DNA of 64,000 nt from Tenrec ecaudatus. Lineage: Eukaryota > Chordata > Mammalia > Afrosoricida > Tenrecidae. A program made the translations under genes and the position numbers. Below, in pieces: positions 33,109 through 45,269 of this stretch (position 1 is the stretch's first letter; every line of letters begins with the position of its first letter). Below the pieces are notes generated by a model, which saw nothing but the letters and a program-made list of their open reading frames with translations, had not been told where the DNA came from and searched no databases. The stretch lies in assembly GCF_050624435.1 (NCBI RefSeq), contig NC_134531.1, positions 252,416,812-252,480,811 on the forward strand, written 5' to 3'.

Positions 33109-35870
33109 TCATGTTGTACTTGTCTTTTTTGCCTCACTTACTTCTCTTGGCATGATTTCCTCCAGTTCTTCCCATGCAGCAATGTGCTTCATACGTTCAT
33201 CACTGCTTTTTAGCGATACGTAGTACTCCATTATATGTATATACCACAGTTTTTTAATCCAATAGTCAGTTGATGGAAATTTGGGTTGCTTCCAACTCCT
33301 TGCAATTGTGAACTGTGCAGCAATGAACATTGGAACACAGATGTCTGGCCTTGGTTTGTTTCTTGCCCGTTCTGGGTATATGCCCAGTAGGGGGAATGCT
33401 GGGTCATATGGTAACTCGATTTCCATCTGTATTTTTTTTTATTTAAAAATTTTTTTATTTATTATTTTTTTCCATGTGTATTAAATATCAATCCATTTCC
33501 ATAGTGGTCGTGTATACTTACAAGTCCACCAGCAGTGACTGAGAGTTCCTGTCTCCCCACAGCCTCTCTAACACTTACTGCTTTCTGATTTTTTGAATTG
33601 GGCTACCTTTCAGGATGTTAGGTGGTACCTCATTGTTTTAATTTGCATTTCTCTTACAGTTAAAGATCAGGAACATTTTCTCACATGTTTGTAGTCCAAT
33701 TGGATTTCTGCCTCTGTGAAACTTCTATTCAGGTCCAATGCCCACCTCTCAAGTGGGAAATTAGTTTTATACTTTTTGAAAACTAGCAGAGTATTGTAGA
33801 TTTTAGTAATAAGGCCTTTGATGTGTCATTGTTAAAGATGTTTTCCCAGTCCACAGACTCTCTTATTACTCTCTTGGTGAATTCAATCAATGTACACAGG
33901 TGTTTTATCGGCAGTATATCCCATTTATCATTTTGTGCCTCCTCTGTGTTTGTGTCCTTCCCTATTTCTGGTATCCTATATTCCAAAGTTCTCAAGTTGG
34001 TCCCAATTCCCTCATTGATAGCCCCAATAGTTTGGGGTTTAACTTCAAGATCTGTGATCCACTTTGAGTTTATTCTTGTGCATGGAGTGAGATAAGGGTC
34101 TTCATTTTTCTGCAGGTAAATATCCATTTTCTCCCCAGCACTACTTATTAAAGAAGGCATCTGCTTCACATTGGATATTCTTAGGACCCTTATCAACAAT
34201 CAGTTGTCTGTATGCTGATGATTTTATTTCTGGGTTTTCAGTTCTTTTCCATTGGTCTGAGCATTTATCATTGTACCAAAACCATACGGTTTTGACAACT
34301 GTGGTTGTATAATGTGTGCTAAAGTCAGATAAAGCAAGTCCTCCCAGTGTGTCCTTCGTTTTGAAGAGTTTTCTGCTAATTCTGGGCTTCTTCCCTTTCC
34401 ATATAAATTTGGTAATCAGTTTTTCCATTTCTTTGAAGAAAGATGAGGGTAATTGTATCAGGATTGCATTAAACTTATATATTGCCTTCAGCAGAACTAA
34501 CATTTTGACGATATTGATTCTTCCAATCCCCAAGCATGAGATATCCTTCTATTTGTTGAGGTTGCTCTTGGTTTCTTGTAATAGTGTTCTGTAGTTTTCC
34601 CTGTATAGATCTTTTGTTGTTTTAGTCAGGTATATCCCTAAATATTTCTATTTGAATTTGGCTCTTGTTAAAGTTACCACATTTTTTATCTCCTCTTCTG
34701 TGGTCTTATCCGATGTGTCTAAGTCTGATGGACTTCTGTTTGTTGATCTTGTACCCTGCAACTCTGCCAAACTCCTCTATTCCTTCCAATACCTACCTTG
34801 TGGAACTTTTGGGATTTTCCATATATAAATTCATATCATCTGCAAATAACGATAGTTTCACCTCTTCTTTCCCTAGACAAAAAACCTTTGATGTCTCTCT
34901 TCTTTGCCTTATGTTGTTAGCTAAAACATCCAGCACAATATTAAATAAGAGTGGTGACAAGGGGCATCCTTGTCTGGGCTCCCTTTTCAGTGGGATTATG
35001 TTAGTCTTTTCCCCATTGACTACCACGTTGACTGTTGCTTTTTCATATATAACTTGTCTTGAGGATCTTTCCTTCCATTCCTATCTTCTCAAGTGCCTTA
35101 AACAGGAATTGGTGTTGTAGAATGCTTTTTCTGCATCTATTAATATTATCGTGTGGTTCTTCCAGTTTTCCATGTCATTGTGACAAATAATACTAATGAT
35201 CTTTCGTATGTTGAACCATCCCTGCATCCCTGGTATGAATCCCACTTGGTCATGGTGAATTATTTGTTTTATATACTTTTGTATTCTGATGACTAGTATT
35301 TTGTTAAGGATTTTTGCATCAATGTTCACTAGGGATATTGGTCTGTAGTTCTCAATTCTTGAGGGATCATTGTCCGGTTTTGGTATCAGAGTTATACTAG
35401 CTTCTTAGAAGGAGTTTGGGACTTCGTCATCTTTTACTATGTTCTGGAAGAGTTTGTGAAGGATTGCTTACAATGCTTAGTGGTTCTTTCTCTACCATCC
35501 CCTTAAGCATTATATTGTGTCCCTTCTTATCTATTTTTATGGTTTGCACTTTGAGGTCAATTTTATCTGAGGTTAGGATTGCAACCACTGCATTTTTTTG
35601 AATTGCTGTTTGCTTGATATATCTTTCTCCAGCCTTTGATTCTCACCTTATTTTTGTCTGTGGCCTTGAGATGTGTCTCCTGTAGGCAGCAGATTGATGG
35701 GTTGCGTTTTCTAAGCCAGCCTGCTAGTCTCAGTCTTTAATGCCTGAGTTCAGGCCATGGATATTCAACATTATTCTCTCCATCTGTGGACTCTGTGATG
35801 TCCTCTTATACCCTTTGTGTTGGAAGTTATCCATCCTATTTTCCTTTCTCATTAGTGTGTTGTGCAAATG
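33109..35870 (-). pseudogene. L1 copy 2 ORF2 (endonuclease-RT), disrupted
   Basis: The L1 ORF2 protein nicks target DNA and reverse-transcribes its own mRNA. Recognisable pieces in order on the minus strand: a partial endonuclease (about 35,850-35,500); RT start with [11 protein letters not shown] and [14 protein letters not shown] (35,329-35,200) and AEKAF; the RT catalytic box [13 protein letters not shown] (about 34,830-34,870) after [12 protein letters not shown]; then GRINIVKM and KFIWKGKKPRI (34,533-34,400); and the C-terminal ELPYDPAFPLLGIYP through EYYVSLKSSDE (33,426-33,200), ending at 33,109. The RT motif is intact, but the frame is interrupted several times and the rear of the endonuclease plus linker is deleted. 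It is therefore not functional. Confidence 0.85.
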
Positions 35871-35888
35871 TGTGTGTGTGTGTGTGTG
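35868..35888 (+). repeat. Short (TG)n run
   Basis: About ten TG units between ORF1 and ORF2 of L1 copy 2. Confidence 0.85.
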
Positions 35889-35988
35889 ATTCTTGACTTC
35901 TTTCCATCCTTAAGCCAATGCTATCTTGGGGTCTGTTTTCTCTATGTTATTCTATGTGGTGGTCTCTTATTTATGCCTGATATGAGTG

Positions 35989-36900
35989 TTATTCTGCGTA
36001 CACTGGGTTGGCAAGGATCTTTTGTAGGGCTGAGTTTCTTCTAATGCATTCTTGGAGTTTTTTCTTGTTTGGGAAGACTCTTACATCTCCATCTATCTTG
36101 ATCGATAATTTGGCTGGGTAGAGTATTCTTGGGTTTACATCGTTTTCCTTCAGTTTTTGATATATGTTACTCCACTCTCTCCTCTTCATAGTTTCTGCTG
36201 ATAGATTTGAACATATTCTTATTTGGGAATCTTTATATGTGATTACTTGTTTTTCCCTAAATGCTCTCATGATTTTCTCCTTTCCCTCAAAATTGAATAT
36301 TTAACTATTGTGTGACTTGGTGACTTCTTCTTGGGATTCAGTCTAGTTGGTGTTCTTTCAGCCTCCTGAATGGTTTCCTGGTTTCATTCATTAATCTCGG
36401 GAAGTTTTTCTCCAAGGCATCTCTCACTACTTTTGCAGATGACTTTTTGTTGTGTCTTCTTCCGGTAAGCCAATAATTCTAATGTTGATCAGCTTCTCTG
36501 ATGATCTTAGATTTTTGTTCACATTTGATAAAGTCTGCTTGACTGTCCTCCAAGTGACTGATGTGGTTCTTTGATTCCTCCAGTCAATTCTCGTGGTCCA
36601 TGTTTCTGTTACTGGTTTTTGTTATCTCCTCCCTAGGCTTCTGTATTTCCGTTTGGTGTATGGCCTTTATCTCCTCTATCATTTCATCCTTTTTCTGTAT
36701 TCTTTTCCTCATATCCTGTATGACTTCAAGCAGTATTCTGAAAGTTTCTTTCTGTAGCAGCTCAAGGTGTGCTTCTTCTATGCATATTGTTATATTCGGG
36801 ACATCGTCTACCATTGACTTTTGTTCTTCTGTTTTTTCATTGAGGTTGTTGGAGTTGATGGTTGTTTGTCTTGCGTTGTTTTAGATGAACCAGGTGCCAT
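35989..36900 (-). pseudogene. L1 copy 2 ORF1 (RNA-binding chaperone)
   Basis: ORF1p packages L1 RNA as a coiled-coil trimer. The likely start is ATG at 36,900, giving MAPGSSKTTQDKQPS. An Ile/Glu/Lys-rich coiled coil follows (36,814-36,584, with RKRIQKKDEMIEEI). The C-terminal domain at 36,270-35,989 has ITYKDSQIRI, SAETMKRREWSNIYQKLKE, and PRILYPAKLSIKIDGDVRVF. The total of about 300 codons matches mammalian ORF1 length, but it is split across frames, so it is treated as broken. Confidence 0.8.
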
Positions 36901-37864
36901 TTTCCATGGAGTCGAAGAGCACTGTCTCTCTCTGGGAGACTTGTAATAATGCTTCTTTGAACTGCCTACAGCTAATTTTACTATGGGATTAACCTACCCC
37001 TTTATCCTCCTGTGGATTCCCTCTCAGGGGAGTGCCCCAGACGTTTGGTGGGTTGCCTGATTTGGTGTTATGGAGGTTGGGCAGAGGTTCCTGCAACACC
37101 TTGGGATGCTAATGAGTTTTCACTGAGCTGTTTTATACCCCCAGGTACACAGGCAGCAATTCCCTGGTGAGAAGTTGGGCACAGTATCCCCTGGAGGGAA
37201 AATAAGGCTTTCCCTAGTCTCAGACTAGCTACACAGGCTGGAGCTCACCTAACTGGGTATGGTGCAGGTGTAATGCCCTAGGCTAAGGGGAGTGGTCTGG
37301 AGGTCAGCAGTGGAGGTTGAGAGAACTGGAAAGAGACAAAGAATAGAAAAAAATAAAAGTAAGACCTTTTAGATTGAGTGGGGAATATAGGGAAGAGAGG
37401 GAAACAAAAGTAACTATGTAGCTGTGTTCCACTATCCACCCATGGAACTGCAAGGGTTTAGTCCCTGCCAAGCTGCAGCTGATCCAAGAAAAAGCCCATG
37501 GGCAGTCCTCCAGAACTGTGGGGGAACAGAAAGCAGAGATGTAAACAGAAGCAACAATGGAGTTGAACCCCAATCCCTTCCGAGGAGATGCAAGGGTCCT
37601 GTCTCTGCCCTGAGGCAGACTGGGGAAAACTGTGGCTGTGTTGAAACCAAGCTCCCCTAAGGGCTCCAAATGGTCCTGGCTCTGGGAGAGATAGTGGGTG
37701 GGCCAAGGTCAAGCCCAAACTGGCCTCCACTGAGGTAAGCCAAAAGCCCCCAGCCCCCCAAAACCCCATGGGTGTATGCCTACTTATCATTATGATGCTC
37801 CTCCTGTGTTCCAGCTGTGTTACTAAGTATTTGCGAGATTGAAAAAATAGAAACTCTGAAATAC

Positions 37865-38155
37865 TGATGATGGGCACATGGATTTATACAACCACTCTGA
37901 AAACAATGTGTGAATTCTAGCAAAACTGCACAGTGAATGCAAGTTAACTCTCTGGTATATTCCCTGGAGAAATAAATGTTTATGTGCACCAAAAAACATG
38001 GGTAAGGGTATTCATATCAGCATTATTTATAATAACCCCATATATGAAAAGGACTAAATGTAGAATGCATAAATAAATTGAGAAAGAAAAAATTGTTGAA
38101 GTGTATCTATATGGAAAAATAGGGATGAGTTTTACAAGTAATGAAGTAATCAAAG
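37865..38155 (+). mobile_element. Old L1 fragment, end of ORF2 region
   Basis: Sense sequence like the tail of an ancient L1 ORF2, with a GCACCAAAAAACATGGG phrase and ATATCAGCATTATTTATAAT, a conserved L1 stretch. It is strongly diverged. Confidence 0.5.
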
Positions 38156-38159
38156 GAAA

Positions 38160-38650
38160 TGTATTAGTCTGGGCAAACTAGAAAAACAAAATTTGTAGAC
38201 ACTCATATTTGTATTAGAAAGGGGATTATATACAAGAGCAACTAAATATTGATAAACATCCCAACCCAATCCAGATCAAGTCCTATATTAGCCTATTTGT
38301 CTGATATCAATCTTCAGACACACAAAACGCATGCAATGTTGCCAAATACAAGAAGATCACAGGCCAGTTGGTGGGAAGTCTTGTGGATCCAGGGGCATTA
38401 TAAGCATGTCAGTGCTGACAGAGGTCTCCTTATGGAACCTCATGTTCAGCGCACTAGTGTAGTTCCATCTTGTCAGCTGCATTGTCTCCCAAGAAGTAAG
38501 CCTGTGTCTGGCCTCCAGCGGGCTATTTATCTCCTGTTAATGAGATAAAGACCTCCAAATGGTCATCAAGCTACGACCTGATGGGCTAAGTTCCACTCCT
38601 TCACTCTCAATCCTCTCAAATTGACAACAAATTATATAACTATCACAGTA
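38160..38650 (-). mobile_element. MaLR-like solo LTR, diverged
   Basis: Starts TGTATTAGTCTGGGCAAACT and shares the order of blocks with the LTRs at 8.0 and 59.9 kb: AACATCCCAACCCA, TCACAGGCCAGTTGG, CAGTGCTGACAGAGGTCTCC. It is a fossil, older in appearance than the other two, with no internal sequence. Confidence 0.6.
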
Positions 38651-39587
38651 AGCTTCAAAAAATAATGGATGACTAATCAATGCACATTTAATAATATACA
38701 TTATAATAGTAATATGTTGTCATAAAACTATAAAGGTGCAAAAATTAAGGTATTGATTCCCATTGTTTTCATAGTTAGATTCAGTTAAGGAAGGAGAATG
38801 TGATAGAAAAACATATACACAAAGCTTATGGAGTGATTTCAGTGTTCCATGTTCTTTATGAATAGTTTTTTCATAAATAATTCCATATTCTTTTTGAATA
38901 GTGCATGGATTTTATTCCTTAATACTTTGTAAAGTTGTGTACAGTTTTTGTTTATGTTCCCTTAATATGTGTTTATTATATAATTTTTCACATTAAAATT
39001 GAAATGATATTCAATTTATCAAGGTTTACAGAGAGTTGGTGCTCCTATAGTCAATGCTCAAACCTAAGGCTCATTTCAGAAAGGATCTGGCAAATGAACA
39101 AAATGCCACCCAAGTGAAATTAATGTTTGAACAATTTTGAAAGTCAGAACAGAATTTCCTAATCTACATTCAGTACCTAAACATTCAGAACCCAAATGCA
39201 ATGGAACGAAAGTTTCCACATGAACAACTGCTTCTGCTAATATGGTTTCCTTGAAACTTAAATAAAAATTTGCACACAATGTTGTGAAATTATCAGTTTT
39301 GCAAAGTTGAAATAATCAGCCACGCTGAGAGAGAAAGATATGCAAGTCTGCTTTTATAAAGATTTAGAGTCTTTGAAACCACATGAGCAATTCTACTCAC
39401 TAAGGTCATTATGAAAAAAAAATGATTTAAAGGTAAATTGTTTGGTATAGCGAAACTATTAAATAAACTTAGTAAAAATTAAATATGAGATATATTTATC
39501 ATTTATTGAACTATATATAAATAGCTAAATATATTAATTGTAGATATAATATTTAATTACGAAGTATATTAAGCTAAAATGTAAAAA
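38651..39587. other. Unassigned AT-rich sequence
   Basis: No gene or repeat recognised. Confidence 0.45.
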
Positions 39588-39940
39588 GAACCAAACTCAT
39601 GAGTTCACTGTCACTCAGCAATTCTATAGGGAAGAGTAGAACTGTCTCTGGGTTTCTAAGACTGTCACTCTCTACGACGGTAGAAACCCTCATCTTTCAA
39701 GTGGATTTGAACTTTCACAAATCAGCCCAACATGTCACCAACCCACTGTACCACCTCTCACAGCCATTGAGCCAATGCTGACTCTCTAGAAGACTCCCTG
39801 TGGGTTCCTGAGACTGTAACTGTTTATAGGAGTAGAACGGCCAGTCTTTTACCGGTGAAGCTGCTGGTGGTTTTGAACTGCCACATGCGGATTGCAGCCA
39901 AATGTGTAAATGCTACATCACCTGGACTCCTTACTATACC
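39588..39940 (+). mobile_element. Two AfroSINE copies head to tail
   Basis: Two diverged AfroSINE units in the same orientation. The first is about 39,588-39,755, with GGGAAGAGTAGAACTGTCTC. The second is about 39,756-39,940, with CATTGAGCCAATGCTGACTC, then GAGTAGAACGGCCAGTC, GCTGGTGGTTTTGAACTGCC and the terminal CACCTGGACTCCTT. They are either a dimer or two insertions at one site. Confidence 0.75.
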
Positions 39941-42739
39941 ACTGGAGCTCCCTATACTAAGATAGTGATGATTATTTTTGTCTATATTATTGTAGTGTAG
40001 ATTTCATTTACTCAAATCTTCCATGTTAGATTAAATATTTTACAATAATTATTCTAGTAAATACCCACATAAAATATCTGTATTCATGGTATGAATCTCA
40101 TCTTCCATTTACATTGAGAGAACAGAGGCATGAAGAGTTCATATGTTCCCCAGGGATGTATTGCTAGTGGACAGCAGAATCAGACTTCAAAAACCAGGGA
40201 TTTCATCCTAGAGCTCACTGACTTCCTCATACTCTATTTGCTATCCTTAGCAAAGGAAGATATTGCTGTCCTGGATCAGACCAATCTCTACTTTTTCCTA
40301 TTTCATTCAGGGAGATTTGAACGTGGAGGGGTGGTGGAGATACTAACAAGCCCTTGGTGTGGTTTTCTGCTGATGTGTCTGTGACTAGCTGTGAATTCAG
40401 ATAAAGAATGTGAGACCACTCCGTTGTCTTATCTAAGATTCAGATTGACCAATTCTGGGGGATGGCAGACATGTATGGAGTGGAATATGGATGGTGGTAT
40501 TGGAGCAAGAGGACAGATTAAATACTGATGAATAAAAATGGAAAGTATCATAAACTTCAAAGAACAGTCATTACCACTGGCTGATGGCTCTTATGAGCCA
40601 ACCAGGACTTCACATGGTGTGCAGAGAAAGACTGAACAGAAAAGAAACCATCACGGTTGACTTTGGCCCAAGGGCTTCATCAGTATTAATTATGTAAACA
40701 CGGTTCCATTTGATGACAGCACTGTTACCTTTCCTAAGAAATCCCTAGTGATTGCCTAATAATGTCCACTGAGCATTGCATGTAAATTACAGATAGGAAC
40801 TTACAATTACTGAAGTTTCCCAATTCCCCATCTTGTAACATCAAACTTTTAATGAAGTCTCTGGTGGAGATTCTTCATATTCACTCTTACAGCTTCAACA
40901 AGGAGCAATAATTTTCTATGTATGTCACTAGTTAACAAATAAGGCTAAGCATAAGTCAGGATGTTGTCCTCTGTATTTCTCAGTTGATGGAATCTTTAAA
41001 AAAAAACTATCTCCAAAAGGGAAATATTTTGGTGTTTCCTGTGGTCACAAAAGTAAATGAAGAAGCCCCTCCTCCCCTCATTTCGTAATGAAATGAGAAA
41101 ATCATTGGGGTCTCTTAGGAGATTTGCTAACACTATTGATTTATACTTAAAATGTATAAATCGTATTAAATATTGGTGGCTAGTCTAGAAATAATACAAT
41201 TATTTAATACTGGGGAAACTGAGAAGAGTTCTTATTTTTTTTAATTAAGGAAATAATAATATTAATGTATAATGTACTGAGGACTTTGCAGTGGGTGGGA
41301 GAGGGGATTAAATAAAGGGAGCTGAAGAAAAGGCAGTTCAAGAAGAAAAGAAAATGTAATGAAAATTATGAGGGCAGCAATTGTACACGTATGCTCGATC
41401 TAATTAACAATGGATATAATAATATCTGTAAGAGTTCTGAACACAATGCTAAAATATTTTTTCAGTCAACTTTTCTCTATATTCTAAGTAGGCACACAAT
41501 TTAATATGTAAGACAAAAAGAGCATGAATAAGCAGTTCACACACAAAAAATTAAGGGACATCTCAATCTTATTGAGCATGTTTTAAATCCCGAAAAGAAC
41601 AAAATCAAAAATAAAACTCAAGTGGACATCTTCCAAAATCATTGAACTTTTACAACAGGTTAACAGAAATTGGTACCACATAAAAACAGCTCTTTATAGA
41701 TGAATCAACACTTTCTCGGATATCACTAGGTCTCAAACATTGAGTTCAAGAAAGAAATATTAGCTCAGAATAGTGTGTCAGCAGTGTGTTTGTGCATGTG
41801 TGTTTATCCGAAAGGGGCAACACACTCATGTATTTTCTCAAAGGAATGAGGATGACCGTGAGGAATTGTGATGAAGAAATTTTAAGAAGGAAAAGGTGGG
41901 GTGGTGAGAAAGATAAGGAAATGGAGTCAAGGTATATTTTTGCCCATCATGACCATGCACCTGCTCATCTCTTCCAGGTTAGCGAGAATTTGTCTAGAAG
42001 CATTTCATTGGGAAAACTTAACAATTCCTCTGATCATGAACCTGCAGACTTGTTCTCATTCCCTGAGCTCCATGGACATCTAAATGGAACAATCTGAATT
42101 CCTTGCAGATGCCACGACTGCCAATTTGATGTATTGTGAATAGGCTTCTTTGTATTAGTGGGATGGGAACACCATGTGCAGATGTGTACAGATCTAGATG
42201 GAGGCCATGTCAACAAATTGTGGTTTCACAGTATCATATTTTTGTTTAATACTTATTTACATGATTTTTAGTGATGCTTTTGACACTATATTCCCTGTGT
42301 ACCTTCATATATGTGCTTGAATATGCTGTCTAGTAAATTCCAATGCATACATATTGCTACCAAAAGAAAACATTATGTATTTTCATTAGAGGCAAACCCC
42401 CCCCGCCCAAAAATATGATGTGATTAATAAGGGAATCATATTGTCTGTATAAAAAAGATTTAAAAAGAAACATAGATATCTTGAGTATTATAGAGGATGA
42501 AATTCAACATCTATAAAGTACTTTTTGGGGAAAAAAGGCTAAACAATAAAGGAATAAGTACATTTGCTTGAGATGATGAAAGTCCTTCTAGATAAGAGTA
42601 AAAGTCAAGGTTACCCACTATGAACATGTGTTAGATCACTAAGAACAACAGGAACAGGAAGAACTATCTGGATGATATAAAACTTCCCTGCATACTAATG
42701 ACTACAGACAGATATATTATGATATGATATCAAGAATGT
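39941..42739. other. Unassigned sequence, 2.8 kb
   Basis: The longest stretch without a recognised repeat. Open frames (40,130-40,384; 41,786-42,097) show no known protein family. Around 41,945-42,215 the sequence has a non-AT-rich texture (GGTTAGCGAGAATTTGTCTA, CTTGCAGATGCCACGACTGC) that may be an old LTR or DNA element, but I cannot name it. Confidence 0.45.
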
Positions 42740-43185
42740 CATATGTTTGCTTTAACACAGGGATCACATGCAGATATGGGTACAATAACAAAATGTGGTT
42801 AAGAAAATATATGGTGCCTGACTTTCAGAAAAAATTTATCTGGGATCTTAAAGATTTGTTTTTCAAACAAGCAGCTATCTAAGGGAACAGTTAACATCGG
42901 AGAAACACATGAGCCTCTGTGATCCAAGGATTGTAAATAATATATTCCAAATCTAAAAGAAGAAATGGAACCAGAGCTTTGTAAACGCCTCATTTAGAGG
43001 ATGCTATAGATGACAGTTGAAGCCCAAAGTCCATTTGCAGTATTCATACATGGATTAAGTCCCTAATGAATTATCTCTGACTAGGCACCAGGTGAGCAGT
43101 CTTGCTGTCATGCACATTGCATTGGAAAGTAGATTGCTAAAGATTCCCTTAGAGTAAAATGTAGTTCCTTATCATTTGATCTCCC
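42740..43185 (+). mobile_element. L1 3' UTR, older family, left part
   Basis: Sense L1 3' UTR with AAAATGTGGTTAAGAAAATA and GCATTGGAAAGTAGATTGCT, parallel to 18,840-19,400. It is interrupted by the RTE that begins at 43,186 and continues at 44,580. Confidence 0.65.
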
Positions 43186-44562
43186 TTATGTTGTTAGGTT
43201 CCATTGAGTTGATTCCAACCAAAAGCGACCATGTGCACAACAGAAAGGAACACCACATAGTCATGTCACATGCTTATAATCATTCCCATACCCAGGCACA
43301 TAGTTGCAGCCACTGTGTCAATCCATCTCATTTGGGGACCTTCCTTTTATTCGCTGACCCACCACTTTACCCAGCAAATGTCCTTGTCCAGGGATTGGTC
43401 TCTCCTGATGATAGTTTTAAAGTTTGTAAGTATTGCCATGCTTGCCTCTAGTGAGCACTCTGGGTGTACTTCTTCCAAAGCAGATTTGTTTGTCCTTTGA
43501 GCAATCCACGATCCTTTCAATATTCTTCTCCAATACTACAATTAAAATACATTGATTCTAGCTCAGTCTTCCTTATTGAGTGTCCAACTTTCTTATGCAT
43601 ATGAAGGCAAGGAACTAGCATGGTTCTCAAAGTAACATCCTTGCTTTTAAACACTATTCAGAGCTCTTGTGCAGTAGATTTACCCAACGTAACCCATCTT
43701 TCAATGTCTTGAATACTGTTTCCATGAGCAGTGATTGTAGATCCAAGCAAGGCAAACTCCTTGACAGCTTCCAACTTTTTCACGTTGATGTTACCTATCG
43801 GTCCAGTTGTGGGGATTTTGGTCTTCTTTACTTTAAGTCATAATCCATACTGCAGGCTGTAATCCTTGATCCTCATTAGCAAGTGCTGCAAGTCCTCCTC
43901 ACTGTTTGCAAGCAAGGTTGCTTCCTCTGTACATCACAGGCTTTCAGTTGTTAGTAAGACTTCCTCCAATCCTAATGCCACAATCTTCTTCAAATAAGCT
44001 AGCTTCACTGTTTATTTGCTCAGCATAGAGGTTGAACAAGTATGGTGAGAGGATACAACCCTGATGCACATCTTTCCTTATTTTAAAGCAATGCAGTATT
44101 CCCTTGTTCTGTTCACACAATTGCCTCTTGATCCATCTAAAGGTTCCACATGAGCACAAGGAAGCATTCTGGAATTCCCATTCTTTCCGAAGCTACCTAT
44201 CGTTTGTTATGATCCACAAAATCAAATGCCTTGGCATAGTCAATAAAACACAAGAAAACATCTTCATGGTATTCTGTTTTCAACCAAGATCTATCTCAAA
44301 ACAACAATAAAATCCCTTGTTCCATGCACTCTGCTGAGTCTGGCCTGACTCTCTGACAGCTCCCTTTCAATGTATGCATTGAAATGCTGAATCCATTGTG
44401 GGATGATCTTAAGCAAAATTTTGTGATATCAATAATATTGTTCCATAGTTTGAGCATTCTATTGGGTCACCTTTTTTGGAATGGACACCGATATGGATCT
44501 CTTCAGTGAGTTGTCCCAGTAGCTACTTCCTAATTTCCTGGCAGATCTCTCTTGTTATCCAT
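43186..44562 (-). mobile_element. RTE-type LINE, RT core to 3' end
   Basis: Antisense RTE with its 3' end at TTGTTAGGTTCCATTGAGTT (43,190). It runs through GTTGCAGCCACTGTGTCAAT, TACTTCTTCCAAAGCAGATT, CAGCATAGAGGTTGAACAAG and CTTGGCATAGTCAATAAAAC, and ends near GGCAGATCTCTCTTG. It covers the RT core and the 3' region at about 1.4 kb. Minus-strand frame 43,944-44,159 encodes a remnant with CEQNKGILHCFKIRKDVHQGCILSPYLFNLYAEQI, the RT segment before the catalytic box. It is frame-broken. Confidence 0.85.
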
Positions 44563-44574
44563 TTAAATATGTTC

Positions 44575-44895
44575 TAATTTTGAATGTATTCTGCTTTCTT
44601 TTTATTTGAGGTTTTACTCTGTTTTCTTTACTATTGTCATTAGTTTTCTAATATACATAGTTTTTGTATATAAAACCCAGAATAGGTAAATCTATAGAGA
44701 CTGTCACTAGATTAATGGTTCCTTGATGGCATGGCAGTGGAGGGTAAGGACAAATGGTGAGCTAACAATGATGAGTACTAGACTGAAAAGAAGTTCTAAA
44801 ACTGAGTGTAGTGATCATTGTACAACCCTCTTGAAGGGATTAACTATTCAGTGGTATGATTAATGAATTATATGCCAATAAAATTGTTGAGAAAT
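44575..44895 (+). mobile_element. L1 3' UTR, older family, right part and end
   Basis: Resumes the L1 left at 43,185: AACCCAGAATAGGTAAATC, CTAGATTAATGGTTCCTTGA, and the terminus GAATTATATGCCAATAAAAT with an A-rich tail. The uninterrupted layout is seen at 19,440-19,700. Confidence 0.65.
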
Positions 44896-45044
44896 ATAAA
44901 ATAATTTCAGATAGGAGGAATGCAAGAAGTCATTAAAAAAAACCCAGAAGACAAAGACCAAAATGTATATCCAAAGAGATTTTGAAATTTGTTCCTGAAC
45001 TGAAGAAAATATTTTCTGTGCATAATAATTGAGTGATGGAGGAA

Positions 45045-45215
45045 GAATCAAAGGAGGATGGAAGAGAACGAGGAGATGATATTAATGGTTCAGGTGGACG
45101 GCAAATGTTTTGAGAATGTGGATGCCAACGAATGTACAAATGTGCTTGATGCAGTAGATGTATGTATGGATTGTGGTGGGAGTTGTGCAAGCCCCCAATT
45201 AAAAAAAAGATGATG
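45045..45215 (+). mobile_element. L1 3' terminus, younger family
   Basis: The last 170 bases or so: GGCAAATGTTTTGAGAATG, GTATGTATGGATTGTGGTGG, AGCCCCCAATTAAAAAAAAG. Confidence 0.8.
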
Positions 45216-45269
45216 GAAGAAATATAGAGAGTGACTATATCCAAAATAATTCAATGGTGTTTAACTATT

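Larger units (their letters stand above)
30722..37765 (-). mobile_element. Near-full-length L1, copy 2
   Basis: Read from about 37,765 to 30,722: a GC-richer 5' UTR (36,901-37,765), ORF1 (36,900-35,989), a short spacer, ORF2 (about 35,870-33,109) and a long 3' UTR (33,108-30,722) ending in ATAAAATGATTAAAAA. It is far better preserved than copy 1 but is still frame-broken and lacks about 1.1 kb of ORF2 between the endonuclease and RT domains (junction near 35,470-35,500). The 3' UTR is the source type of most short L1 ends in this window. No clear target-site duplication was identified. Confidence 0.88.

Noticed and set aside
34665-35120. 151-codon plus-strand open frame
   Set aside because: It is the antisense shadow of the L1 copy 2 RT domain.
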